Assembly: GCA_002025645.1 (NCBI GenBank)
Contig: CP018783.1
Location: 682,001 to 746,000, forward strand
Reading direction: 5' to 3'
Origin: Curtobacterium pusillum
GTDB taxonomy: Bacteria; Actinomycetota; Actinomycetes; Actinomycetales; Microbacteriaceae
Length of the DNA stretch: 64,000 nucleotides
Shown here piece after piece: positions 1 to 9,848 of the stretch; position 1 is the first letter of the stretch; each line of letters opens with the position of its first letter. The position numbers and the translations under genes were made by a program. The notes beneath the pieces are model-generated. The model was not told the DNA's origin and searched no databases. It saw nothing but the letters and a program-made list of their open reading frames with translations.

Positions 1-2
1 GG

Positions 3-410
3 GCGCTGTCGGAACGCGGGGTGGACCTCCAGTCCGTCACCGTGTCGACGACGGACGGTGGCGCGCAGGCGGTGGTGACCACGTCGATGACGGCGTGGAC
101 GCCGGGCCTGGCGGTCATCGCGGGCAGCCGCGCGACGGTCCGCTGGACCGACCACTTCGTGTTCCCGGCGTCCTTCGCACTGCACCACGGAGCCGACGCG
201 GAGCACTGGGAGGACCCGAGCGGCCTCCGAGGACGGCAGGGGCTCGTCTGGCAGGCCGCCGCGCTCGCGCGGTACGTCGACGAGGGGCGGACCGAGTCGC
301 CGCTGCACTCGCTCGACGACTCCGTGGGTGTGGCAGCAGCGCTCGACGCTGCACGTGCCGCGCTCGGGCCGACCCCGGCTGTTCCCCAGCGCGTCACGTC
401 GACCCCCTAG
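3..410 (+). CDS. Gfo/Idh/MocA family oxidoreductase, C-terminal part
   Basis: Open at the left edge; the reading frame enters from outside the window, so the first in-frame GTG at 21 is probably not the start. The visible 135 residues look like the C-terminal domain of a Gfo/Idh/MocA NAD(P)-dependent dehydrogenase. This part carries a late G-x-x-G-L-x-x-Q-A-A-x-x-A-R helix (GRQGLVWQAAALARYVDEGR), followed by S-P-L-H-S-L-D-D and the closing helix. The Rossmann domain lies outside. Members oxidise or reduce sugars, inositols or similar polyols. It ends 44 bp before the synthetase gene and could be cotranscribed with it, but no functional link is visible. Confidence 0.75.
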   Translation, partial: ALSERGVDLQSVTVSTTDGGAQAVVTTSMTAWTPGLAVIAGSRATVRWTDHFVFPASFALHHGADAEHWEDPSGLRGRQGLVWQAAALARYVDEGRTESPLHSLDDSVGVAAALDAARAALGPTPAVPQRVTSTP

Positions 411-454
411 GATCACCGGCCGGTCGTCCTGCACGCGACCGGGAAGAGGACTCG

Positions 455-3400
455 ATGACCACCGCCACCGGGAACCCGCAGCTCGAACTCGTTCGCGGCG
501 AGCACGCACCCGCACCGCGGACGCTGCTCGACGTCCTCACGACCACGGCTGAAGAGCACCCCGACGCCCTCGCGCTCGAGGACCCCGCCGGGACGATCGA
601 CTACGCCACGCTGGTGCGGCTCGTGCACGAGCAGGCCGACGACCTGGCGCGACGCGGTGTCCGGCGCGGCGACCGGGTCGGCGTGCGGATCCCGTCCGGC
701 GGCCGTGACCTCTACGTCTCGATCCTCGCGGTGCTCGCGGCCGGTGCCGCCTACGTCCCGGTGGACGCCGACGACCCGGAGGAACGGGCGACGCTCGTGT
801 TCGGCGAGGCGGGGGTCGTCGGGGTGATCGGTTCCGGCGGCGTGCTCCGTCGCGACGGAGCGCCGGACGCCGAGCCCTCCCCCGTCGTCGACCCCGCGGC
901 GAGCGCGGTGGCCCCGACCACGGACGACGACGCCTGGATCATCTTCACGTCGGGGTCGACGGGTGTCCCGAAGGGCGTCGCGGTCACGCACCGGTCGGCC
1001 GCGGCGTTCGTGGACGCCGAGGCGCGGATGTTCCTGCAGCCCGCGCCGATCGGTCCCGGCGACCGGGTGCTGGCCGGGTTGAGCGTGGCGTTCGACGCGT
1101 CGTGCGAGGAGATGTGGTTGGCGTGGGGACACGCTGCGTGCCTCGTCCCGGCGCCGCGATCGCTCGTGCGGACGGGCGTGGACCTGGGGCCGTGGCTGAT
1201 CGCGCACGGGATCACGGTGGTGTCGACCGTGCCGACCCTGGCGGCGCTGTGGCCGGACGACGCCCTGGAGCAGGTGCGGTTGGTGATCTTCGGGGGCGAG
1301 GCGTGCCCGCCGGAGCTCGCGGCTCGGATCGCGAGCCGGGACCGCGAGGTCTGGAACACGTACGGGCCGACCGAGGCGACGGTGGTGGCGTGCGGGGCCC
1401 TGCTGGACGGGAGCACGCCGATCCGGATCGGCCTCCCGTTGGACGGGTGGGACCTGGCGGTCGTGGACGCCGCGGGGCAGCGGGTCGAGCCGGGCGGGGT
1501 CGGCGAGCTGGTGATCGGTGGTGTCGGGCTGGGTCGGTACCTGGACCCGGCGAAGGACGCCGAGAAGTACGCGCCGTTCCCGGAGCTCGGGTGGGAGCGG
1601 GCGTACCGGAGCGGTGACCTGGTGCGGTACGACCCCGAGGGGCTGGTGTTCCAGGGGCGTGCGGACGACCAGGTGAAGCTCGGTGGTCGGCGGATCGAGC
1701 TCGGGGAGATCGACGCGGCACTGCAGGCGCTCGACGACGTCGCGGGTGGGGCCGCGGTGGTGCAGCGGACGCCGGCGGGCAACCAGGTGCTGGTGGGGTA
1801 CGTGGCGCGGGTGGCGGGTGGGTCGGTGGAAGTGGCGGCGGCGAACGCCCGGCTCCGCGAGGAGTTGCCTGCTGCACTCGTCCCGCTCCTCGCGGTGGTG
1901 GAGTCGCTGCCGACGCGGACCTCGGGGAAGGTGGACCGGGCTGCGTTGCCGTGGCCGCTGCCCGGGTCCTCCGACGCGGCGATGCTGCCGGACACGGTGG
2001 CGTGGATCGCCGCGCGGTGGTCGGCGATCCTCGGGGTCCCGGTGGCGAGTGTCGACGACGACTTCTTCGCGCACGGTGGCGGGTCCCTGACGGCGGCGCA
2101 GCTGGTGTCGGCGATCCGGGAGCGGTTCCCGACGACGACGGTGGCGGACGTGTACGACCACCCGCGGATCGGGGCGCTGGCGGATGCACTGGACGACTCC
2201 GGCCCGGTGGTGTCGGTTCCCCGGGACGTCCGTCCGGTGCCGCCGGCGACGGGTCTGGTGATGACGCTGCTCGGCGTGCCGGTGCAGGTGCTGCGCGGGC
2301 TCCGGGTGCTGACGTGGACGGCGCTCGTGGCCGCGGTGCTGCACGCCACGACGCTGCCGTTCGTCCCGGTGCTGCCGTGGCCGGTGCTGGTGGTCGCACT
2401 GCTGCTCTTCGTGACGCCGGTCGGGAAGATGGCGGTGACGGTCGTGCTGGCGCGGCTGATCCTCGTCGGTGTCCGTCCGGGCGATCACCCCCGAGGCGGA
2501 TCCGTGCACGTGCGGGTCTGGCTGGCGGAGCGGATCGCGGAGGCGGTGGACGGCCCGTCGACGTCGGGGGCGCCGTGGATCAGCTACTACGCGCGGGCCC
2601 TCGGGGCGCGGATCGGCAAGGACGTCGACCTGCACACGCTGCCGCCGGTGACCGGGATGCTGACGGTCGGCAAGCGTGCGTCGATCGAGCCCGAGGTGGA
2701 CCTCGCCGGCCACTGGGTGGACGGGGACGTGTTCCGGATCGGGCGGGTCCGGGTGGACGCCGACGCGGTGGTGCACAGCCGCACGACGTTGCTGCCCGGG
2801 GCGCACGTCGGTGCGGATGCCGAGGTCGAGGCGGGGTCGGCCGTCGCCGGCCGGGTCCCGGACGGGGAGCGCTGGGCGGGTTCGCCGGCGGAACGCGTCG
2901 GGTCGGCTCGACACGACCGGGAGGCACGGCCGCCGTCGCGACGCCGGTGGCTGCTGGCGTACGGGGCCGGGTCCGTGGCCGTGGCCGGGTTGCCGGTGCT
3001 GGGTGTCGCTTCCGGGGTGGCGGTGGCGTGGCTCCTCGTGGGGTCGGCGTCCTCCCTCGGTGACGCGGTGCTGCGCGCGCTGGCGTGGGTGCCGCTCGCG
3101 ACGGTCGTCGCGGGTGGGGTGTACGCGGCGTTGGTCGTCGGCTCGGTCCGGCTGCTCGGCATCGGCCTGCACGAGGGTCGGCACCCGGTGCGGTCCCGGA
3201 TCGGCTGGCAGGTGTGGTGCACCGAGCGGGTCCTGGACGCGGCACGCACGCTCCTGTTCCCGCTGTACGCGTCGCTCGTGACCCCGGTGTGGTTGCGGCT
3301 GCTCGGGGCGCGGGTGGGGCGCAACACCGAGATCTCCACGGTCCTGCTCATCCCGGCGCTGACGCAGATCGCGTCGGGGGCGTTCCTGGCCGACGACACC

Positions 3401-4390
3401 ATGGTGGCGACGTACGAGCTCGGCGGCGGCCGGGTGCGGATCGGTCGGTCGAAGGTCGGGCGGCGCGCGTTCCTCGGCAACAGCGGCATGACGGGGGCGG
3501 GTCGTTCGGTGCCGCGCGAGGCCCTGGTGGCGGTGCTGTCCGCCGTGCCGAAGAAGGCGAAGCGCGGCTCGTCGTGGCTCGGGTCTCCCCCGGTGCGGCT
3601 CCGTCGCGCCACGGCGGAGTTCGACGAGGAGCGCACGTTCCGGCCGCCGCGGTCCCTCAAGGTCGCCCGGGGATGCTGGGAGTTGCTGCGGCTCGTCGCC
3701 CCGATGGTGTCCGCAGGGCTGGCGCTCGGCGTGGTCGGCACGCTGCTGGCGCTGTGGTCCGCGGTCGGCATCGGGTGGACGGTGCTGCTCGCGGCGCCCG
3801 TCCTCATCGTCGCCGGGGCCGTGGCGGCCGTGGTGTCGACGATCGCGAAGTGGGTGTTCGTCGGTCGGATCGCCGCACGGGAGCACCCCCTGTGGTCGTC
3901 GTTCGTGTGGCGGAACGAGGTGCAGGACACGTTCGTCGAGACCGTCGCCCGGCCGTGGTTCGCCGAGCAGGCCACCGGCACCCCGGCTCTCGCCGCGTGG
4001 CTGCGGAGCCTCGGGGCGACGATCGGTCGCGGGACCTGGCTCGAGACGTACTGGCTGCCGGAGGCCGACCTCGTCACGATCGGCGACGGCGCCTCGGTGG
4101 CACGAGGGACGGTCGTGCAGACGCACCTGTTCCACGACCGGGTGATGCAGCTCGACGAGGTCCGCCTCGACGCCGGCGCCACGCTCGGTCCGCACAGCGT
4201 GGTGCTGCCCGCGGCCGGCATCGGTGCGGGTGCCACGGTCGGGCCGGCGTCGCTCGTGATGCGCGGTGAGCAGGTGCCCGGTGGGACGCACTGGGCGGGC
4301 AACCCGATCGCTCCGTGGACATCGGCACCGCCAGTGCCCGCCGGGCCGTCCGCGGCCGGCGTCAGCGTGGCAGACTTGCCGGCACCGTGA
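455..4390 (+). CDS. Pls/PosA-type membrane non-ribosomal peptide synthetase (A-T-TM/C-like x3)
   Basis: This 1,311-residue single-module synthetase has the layout of epsilon-poly-L-lysine synthetase. The adenylation domain shows A3 FTSGSTGVPKG (about residue 163), A5 NTYGPTEATV (about 301), A7 YRSGDLV, A8 with GRRIELGEID, and the A10 lysine in TSGKVDR. The carrier domain has FFAHGGGSL, with Ser544 as the phosphopantetheine site. After it come three pairs of hydrophobic segments (about residues 620-690, 830-905 and 1080-1138), each followed by a left-handed-helix-like or acceptor domain with hexapeptide-type runs. There is no thioesterase. ATG 455 is preceded by GGAAGAGGA. The stop overlaps the next start as GTGA, so the M1 peptidase is translationally coupled. 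By family it would polymerise an amino acid at the membrane. The product is inferred to be a cationic homopolymer; closely related PosA-like proteins of unknown product are the alternative. Confidence 0.85.
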   Translation: MTTATGNPQLELVRGEHAPAPRTLLDVLTTTAEEHPDALALEDPAGTIDYATLVRLVHEQADDLARRGVRRGDRVGVRIPSGGRDLYVSILAVLAAGAAYVPVDADDPEERATLVFGEAGVVGVIGSGGVLRRDGAPDAEPSPVVDPAASAVAPTTDDDAWIIFTSGSTGVPKGVAVTHRSAAAFVDAEARMFLQPAPIGPGDRVLAGLSVAFDASCEEMWLAWGHAACLVPAPRSLVRTGVDLGPWLIAHGITVVSTVPTLAALWPDDALEQVRLVIFGGEACPPELAARIASRDREVWNTYGPTEATVVACGALLDGSTPIRIGLPLDGWDLAVVDAAGQRVEPGGVGELVIGGVGLGRYLDPAKDAEKYAPFPELGWERAYRSGDLVRYDPEGLVFQGRADDQVKLGGRRIELGEIDAALQALDDVAGGAAVVQRTPAGNQVLVGYVARVAGGSVEVAAANARLREELPAALVPLLAVVESLPTRTSGKVDRAALPWPLPGSSDAAMLPDTVAWIAARWSAILGVPVASVDDDFFAHGGGSLTAAQLVSAIRERFPTTTVADVYDHPRIGALADALDDSGPVVSVPRDVRPVPPATGLVMTLLGVPVQVLRGLRVLTWTALVAAVLHATTLPFVPVLPWPVLVVALLLFVTPVGKMAVTVVLARLILVGVRPGDHPRGGSVHVRVWLAERIAEAVDGPSTSGAPWISYYARALGARIGKDVDLHTLPPVTGMLTVGKRASIEPEVDLAGHWVDGDVFRIGRVRVDADAVVHSRTTLLPGAHVGADAEVEAGSAVAGRVPDGERWAGSPAERVGSARHDREARPPSRRRWLLAYGAGSVAVAGLPVLGVASGVAVAWLLVGSASSLGDAVLRALAWVPLATVVAGGVYAALVVGSVRLLGIGLHEGRHPVRSRIGWQVWCTERVLDAARTLLFPLYASLVTPVWLRLLGARVGRNTEISTVLLIPALTQIASGAFLADDTMVATYELGGGRVRIGRSKVGRRAFLGNSGMTGAGRSVPREALVAVLSAVPKKAKRGSSWLGSPPVRLRRATAEFDEERTFRPPRSLKVARGCWELLRLVAPMVSAGLALGVVGTLLALWSAVGIGWTVLLAAPVLIVAGAVAAVVSTIAKWVFVGRIAAREHPLWSSFVWRNEVQDTFVETVARPWFAEQATGTPALAAWLRSLGATIGRGTWLETYWLPEADLVTIGDGASVARGTVVQTHLFHDRVMQLDEVRLDAGATLGPHSVVLPAAGIGAGATVGPASLVMRGEQVPGGTHWAGNPIAPWTSAPPVPAGPSAAGVSVADLPAP

Positions 4391-5709
4391 AGCCCGCCTC
4401 GACGAACCAAGACGCCGACCCGTACACCCCGCACAGCGGCGACCGGCGGTGGAGCGCCCGCCACTACGACCTCCGGCTGGAGTACCGCGTCGCCACGAAC
4501 CGGCTCGACGGCACCGCCACCGTCACGGCGCGGGCCGACGCTGACCTCGACCAGATCGTGCTCGACCTGCACGGACTCACGGTGGACCGCGTGGACGTCG
4601 ACGGCCGGCGAGCGAAGAAGACCTCGACGGCGACGCACAAGCTGACCGTGACCCCGGCCGAGCCGATCGCCGCCGGAACCGAGTTCACCGTCCACGTGAA
4701 GTACCGCGGGACCCCGCACCCGCTGCGGAGCCCGTGGGGCCAGATCGGCTGGGAGGAACTGACCGACGGCGTGATCGTCGCCGCGCAGCCGACCGGTGCA
4801 CCCTCGTGGTTCCCGTGCAACGACCGTCCGGACGACAAGGCCACCTACCGCTTCGAGATCACCGCCGAGGGAGCGTACGACGTCCTCGCGAACGGGGACC
4901 TGCTCGGCAAGGAGCGCGCCCGCGCCGGCACCACCTGGACCTACGCCACGACGGACCCGATGGCGACGTACCTGGCGACCGTGCAGATCGGCCGGTACCG
5001 CACGACGAAGCTCCGCAGCTCCGACGTCCCCGTCGCGCTCCACCACCCCGCCGACCTCGCCGGCGCAGCGAAGACCGACTTCGGGCAGGTGCCGGACATG
5101 CTCGCCCTGTACGCCGACCGGTTCGGGCCGTACCCGTTCCCGGCGTACGCCGTCGTGGTCACCGACGACGACCTGGAGATCCCGCTCGAGGCGCACGGCC
5201 TCGCCGTCTTCGGCCGGAACCACGTCGACGGCGAGCACGGCACCGACCGACTCATCGCCCACGAACTTGCCCACCAGTGGTTCGGCAACTCGGTGACCGT
5301 CGCCCGGTGGCGGGACATCTGGCTGCACGAGGGGTTCGCCTGCTACGCGGAGTGGCTGTGGTCCGAGCACCGCGGCGGTGCCTCCGCGGACGACCTCGCG
5401 CAGCGGTACCGCGACGGGCTCCTCGAGCAGCCGCAGGACCTCGTGGTGGGCGACCCTGGTGCGAAGGACATGTTCGACGACCGCGTCTACAAGCGCGGCG
5501 CACTCGCACTGCACGCCGTCCGCCGGTCGATCGGCGACGACGCGTTCTTCACCGGGCTCCGGACGATCACCGAGCAGCACCGGCACGGATCGGTCCGGCC
5601 GGACGACGTGCTCGGTGCGTTCGCGGTCGCCGCGGGGACCACCGTCGACGCGGTGCGTGCGGTCACGGCACCGTGGATCGAGGAACCGGGCGTCCCGGAC
5701 GCCGTCTAG
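4387..5709 (+). CDS. M1 family zinc aminopeptidase, short form
   Basis: A 440-residue gluzincin. The zinc motif is H292-E-L-A-H296 with E315 eighteen residues further on (HELAHQWFGN then WLHEGFACYAEW). A GAMEN-position motif reads LEAHGLAVFG, so it is altered from the canonical G-A-M-E-N. It has the N-terminal beta domain and catalytic domain but lacks the long C-terminal helical domain of full-size (about 850 aa) M1 enzymes. No signal peptide is visible, so it is probably cytosolic. GTG 4387 overlaps the synthetase stop, which indicates coupling. In epsilon-poly-lysine producers, as I recall, a Zn aminopeptidase degrades the polymer; by position this protein could play that part. That role is an inference; ordinary peptide turnover is possible. 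Its TAG stop shares a CTAG with the convergent XRE gene. Confidence 0.88.
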   Translation: MKPASTNQDADPYTPHSGDRRWSARHYDLRLEYRVATNRLDGTATVTARADADLDQIVLDLHGLTVDRVDVDGRRAKKTSTATHKLTVTPAEPIAAGTEFTVHVKYRGTPHPLRSPWGQIGWEELTDGVIVAAQPTGAPSWFPCNDRPDDKATYRFEITAEGAYDVLANGDLLGKERARAGTTWTYATTDPMATYLATVQIGRYRTTKLRSSDVPVALHHPADLAGAAKTDFGQVPDMLALYADRFGPYPFPAYAVVVTDDDLEIPLEAHGLAVFGRNHVDGEHGTDRLIAHELAHQWFGNSVTVARWRDIWLHEGFACYAEWLWSEHRGGASADDLAQRYRDGLLEQPQDLVVGDPGAKDMFDDRVYKRGALALHAVRRSIGDDAFFTGLRTITEQHRHGSVRPDDVLGAFAVAAGTTVDAVRAVTAPWIEEPGVPDAV

Positions 5710-5981
5710 CCCGCGACCGCGGTGCCGGTCAGGTCGGGTTCGCAGCTGACCTCGGCCCACACGGCGTCGAGCGACAGCCCGACGACCCCGGCTACCGACG
5801 CGATCGTGGAGAACGCCGGTGTCGCGATGCGTCCGGTCTCGATCTTCCGGAGCGTCTCGGGTGAGATCCCGGCCGCGAGCGCGGTGTCGAGCATGGAACG
5901 CGGGCCCCGTGCACGACGGAGGAGCGCTCCGAGGCGACGACCACGGGCGACCTCGTCGGGGCTGAGCGGGAGACGAACCAT
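5706..5981 (-). CDS. XRE-family helix-turn-helix regulator
   Basis: A 91-residue Cro/C1-type DNA-binding protein and little else. The helix-turn-helix runs through LDTALAAGISPETLRKIETG (about residues 31-50), and there is a short tail without a ligand domain. It is divergent from map with 45 bp between the two start codons, and convergent with the M1 peptidase, with which it shares the CTAG stop. Its own TAGTAT hexamer ends 6 nt before the ATG, so the mRNA is probably leaderless. The likely target is the shared intergenic region, and possibly the synthetase operon, but no operator can be assigned with certainty. Confidence 0.85.
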   Translation of the reverse strand: MVRLPLSPDEVARGRRLGALLRRARGPRSMLDTALAAGISPETLRKIETGRIATPAFSTIASVAGVVGLSLDAVWAEVSCEPDLTGTAVAG

Positions 5982-5983
5982 GC

Positions 5984-6026
5984 ACCCATACTAATCCCGG
6001 TCTTTCAGTACCGGTATGATCATCCC
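5984..6026. promoter_or_regulatory. Back-to-back leaderless promoters for XRE gene and map
   Basis: On the plus strand TATGAT (6015-6020) lies 6 nt before the map ATG. On the minus strand TAGTAT (5988-5993 read in reverse) lies 6 nt before the XRE ATG. Both fit an actinobacterial -10 with transcription starting at the start codon. CATAC (5987-5991) and GTATG (6014-6018) form an inverted pair that overlaps both -10 elements, so a dimeric regulator bound there could shut both promoters. Confidence 0.6.
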
Positions 6027-6794
6027 ATGATCGAGATCCTCACCCCCGCCGAGGTCGAGAAGGCCCGCGCGACCGGCGCCCTCGTCGGCACGATCCTGCA
6101 CACCCTGCGCGACCGCGTCCGTGTGGGCACGAACCTGCTCGAGATCGACCGCTGGGCGAAGGCGATGATCGTGGACGCCGGCGCCGACTCCTGCTACGTG
6201 GACTACGCGCCGTCGTTCGGCCGGGGTCCCTTCGGCCACCACATCTGCACTGCGGTGAACGACGCCGTCCTGCACGGGCTCCCCCACGACCGGGTGCTGG
6301 CGGACGGCGACCTCCTCACCCTCGACCTCGCGGTCTCCCTCGACGGCATCGCGGCCGACGCGGCGATCAGCTTCGTCGTCGGCACGCCCGACCCGGCGGA
6401 CCTCGCCCTCATCGACGCCACCGAGCGAGCCCTCGCCGCCGCCATCGCGATCGCCGGGCCCGGCGTCCGCACCGGGGACCTCTCGCACGCGATCGGCACC
6501 GTGCTCGAGGGCGCCGGGTACCCGGTCAACGTCGAGTTCGGCGGCCACGGCATCGGCTCGACCATGCACCAGGACCCGCACGTCTCGAACACCGGCCGGC
6601 CCGGACGCGGCTACACGCTGCGGCCCGGTCTCCTCCTGGCGCTCGAGCCGTGGGTGATGGCGGACACCGACGTGCTCGTCACCGACCCGGACGGCTGGAC
6701 GCTGCGGAGTGCCACCGGGGCACGCACCGCCCACACGGAGCACACCGTCGCGATCACCGAGGACGGCGTCGAGGTCCTGACCCTGCCACGGTGA
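6027..6794 (+). CDS. map: type I methionine aminopeptidase
   Basis: A 255-residue enzyme that removes the initiator methionine from nascent proteins in the cytoplasm. The five metal ligands of the pita-bread fold are present in order: Asp in LTLDLAVSLDG, Asp in GIAADAAISF, His in FGGHGIGSTMH, Glu in ALEPWVM and Glu in HTEHTVAI. The substrate-binding histidine is in GPFGHHICTAVNDAVLHG. Length is typical of the catalytic core without an N-terminal zinc extension. The start ATG follows TATGAT by 6 nt, so translation is probably leaderless. The last 41 bp overlap the convergent phosphopantetheinyl transferase gene. It is probably a second map copy in the genome; the ribosomal-cluster copy is not in view. 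Confidence 0.93.
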   Translation: MIEILTPAEVEKARATGALVGTILHTLRDRVRVGTNLLEIDRWAKAMIVDAGADSCYVDYAPSFGRGPFGHHICTAVNDAVLHGLPHDRVLADGDLLTLDLAVSLDGIAADAAISFVVGTPDPADLALIDATERALAAAIAIAGPGVRTGDLSHAIGTVLEGAGYPVNVEFGGHGIGSTMHQDPHVSNTGRPGRGYTLRPGLLLALEPWVMADTDVLVTDPDGWTLRSATGARTAHTEHTVAITEDGVEVLTLPR

Positions 6795-7344
6795 CCGGCA
6801 CGCCGTCGGCCGCGACGGCGAGGACCGTGTCCGGCGCCGGGAAGGACACCGACACCGGGTGGTCGACACCGTCGAGGACGGCGACCATGCGGTCCAGGTC
6901 GACCTCGACCGACCGCGGGTCGACGCGCAGCCCACGTCCGTCGAGCTTGAGCACGGCCTCCTTCACCGTCCAGAGCACCGCGAGCTCGGTGGCGTCACCG
7001 CGTGCCCGGGCCGCTTCACGCGGGGTGAACGCGTCGACCGGGGAGGCCGCGACCCGGGAGACCCGCTCGACGTCCACGCCGAGGGCAGCGGGTCCGGCGG
7101 CCAGGGCGACGAGGTCCGTGGTGCGCGACAGGCTCACGCCGACGGCGCAGCCGTCGACCGTGGCCCATGGACGACCGTGGTCGGTCCCGCCGCAGTGGGT
7201 GCAGACGCGCCCCGCGCGCACGGCCGACACGTCGACCGCCGCAGCCGCCGCGACGGCGGTGCGCAGGGCCTCCCGGTCGTCCGCCGCGGTCGCGCCCGGC
7301 GCTGCCAGCGTCACGACGACCGACGGGAGGCGCGGGAGACTCAC
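6754..7344 (-). CDS. Sfp-type 4'-phosphopantetheinyl transferase
   Basis: This 196-residue protein would transfer phosphopantetheine from CoA to the serine of carrier domains. Family motifs are present: CTHCGGTDHGRP (about residues 48-59), GVSLSRT (CoA phosphate binding), LGVDVER (Mg-binding Asp and Glu) and WTVKEAVLKLDGRGL (catalytic Lys/Glu motif). It is the obvious activator for Ser544 of the Pls-like synthetase about 2.4 kb upstream, since such enzymes are needed by NRPSs. The pairing by proximity is an inference. The start is GTG, with TAGGCT (7352-7357 in reverse) 7 nt upstream, a leaderless layout. Its 3' end overlaps map by 41 bp tail-to-tail. Confidence 0.87.
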   Translation of the reverse strand: MSLPRLPSVVVTLAAPGATAADDREALRTAVAAAAAVDVSAVRAGRVCTHCGGTDHGRPWATVDGCAVGVSLSRTTDLVALAAGPAALGVDVERVSRVAASPVDAFTPREAARARGDATELAVLWTVKEAVLKLDGRGLRVDPRSVEVDLDRMVAVLDGVDHPVSVSFPAPDTVLAVAADGVPVTVAGSGPRRRPR

Positions 7345-7365
7345 ACAGGCGAGCCTACGAGGGGA

Positions 7366-7569
7366 TCAGGCGTGCGTCAGCGCGATGAGCGCGACGTTCA
7401 TGGTGCTGTAGAGACCCTCGGAACGGGTGGCCTGTCGGACGCGGCCACGGAGGACCTCGTAGCGACCGTTGTGCTCGCGCACGAATCCGATCACGCCGCT
7501 CGCGGGCGTCGACACGCGGTGGTAGCCGTCCTCGAGCGGGACGACCTCGGTACTCGTTGTTCGCTCCAT
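7366..7569 (-). CDS. small hypothetical protein (67 aa)
   Basis: An ATG-initiated 67-residue reading frame with good actinobacterial codon pattern, no membrane segment and no recognisable domain. It has a basic middle (RYEVLRGRVRQATRSEG) and reads like a short beta-rich protein of the type GVIGFVREHNGRYEVLRG. It lies 21 bp upstream of the PPTase start on the same strand and could be cotranscribed with it. AGGGGAACTGCA precedes the ATG as a plausible ribosome binding site. Function unknown. Confidence 0.6.
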   Translation of the reverse strand: MERTTSTEVVPLEDGYHRVSTPASGVIGFVREHNGRYEVLRGRVRQATRSEGLYSTMNVALIALTHA

Positions 7570-7666
7570 TGCAGTTCCCCTGTCTCGTTCGTCGTCGAAC
7601 GCGCCCTGAGCATACCCCGGTCCGGGGGACAAACCGTCCACAGATTCCGGGTTCGACGAGGGTTCG

Positions 7667-7710
7667 CCCGGAGTCTGTCCGAGCGTTGCGCAGCGTGGAT
7701 AGACTCCGGG
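7667..7710. repeat. 14-bp inverted repeat in divergent intergenic region
   Basis: CCCGGAGTCTGTCC (7667-7680) and GGATAGACTCCGGG (7697-7710) are inverted copies with one mismatch and a 16-nt spacer. They sit in the 209-bp gap between the divergent 67-aa gene and the TPM gene. A terminator is not needed between divergent starts, so this may be an operator or a structured 5' leader of the TPM-pspA unit. Nothing else clear is seen in the gap. Confidence 0.45.
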
Positions 7711-7778
7711 CAACAGCGCTCCGGGGCGCGGTTCCGGGGGTCCTCGGGACGGCGACCACGGCGACGGACGGAGGACGG

Positions 7779-9779
<2,001 letters not shown>

Positions 9780-9848
9780 ATCCCCGCGCGACACAGACCA
9801 GACCAGATCGACAGCACCACACCAGACCTTCCAGGAAAGGGAACAGCA

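Noticed and set aside
413..4291. A very long uninterrupted reading frame on the minus strand opposite the synthetase (1,292 codons).
   Set aside because: It is an antisense shadow: composition is His/Arg/Pro-rich, no domain is recognisable, and the plus strand encodes a clear NRPS. Such shadows are common at this GC content.
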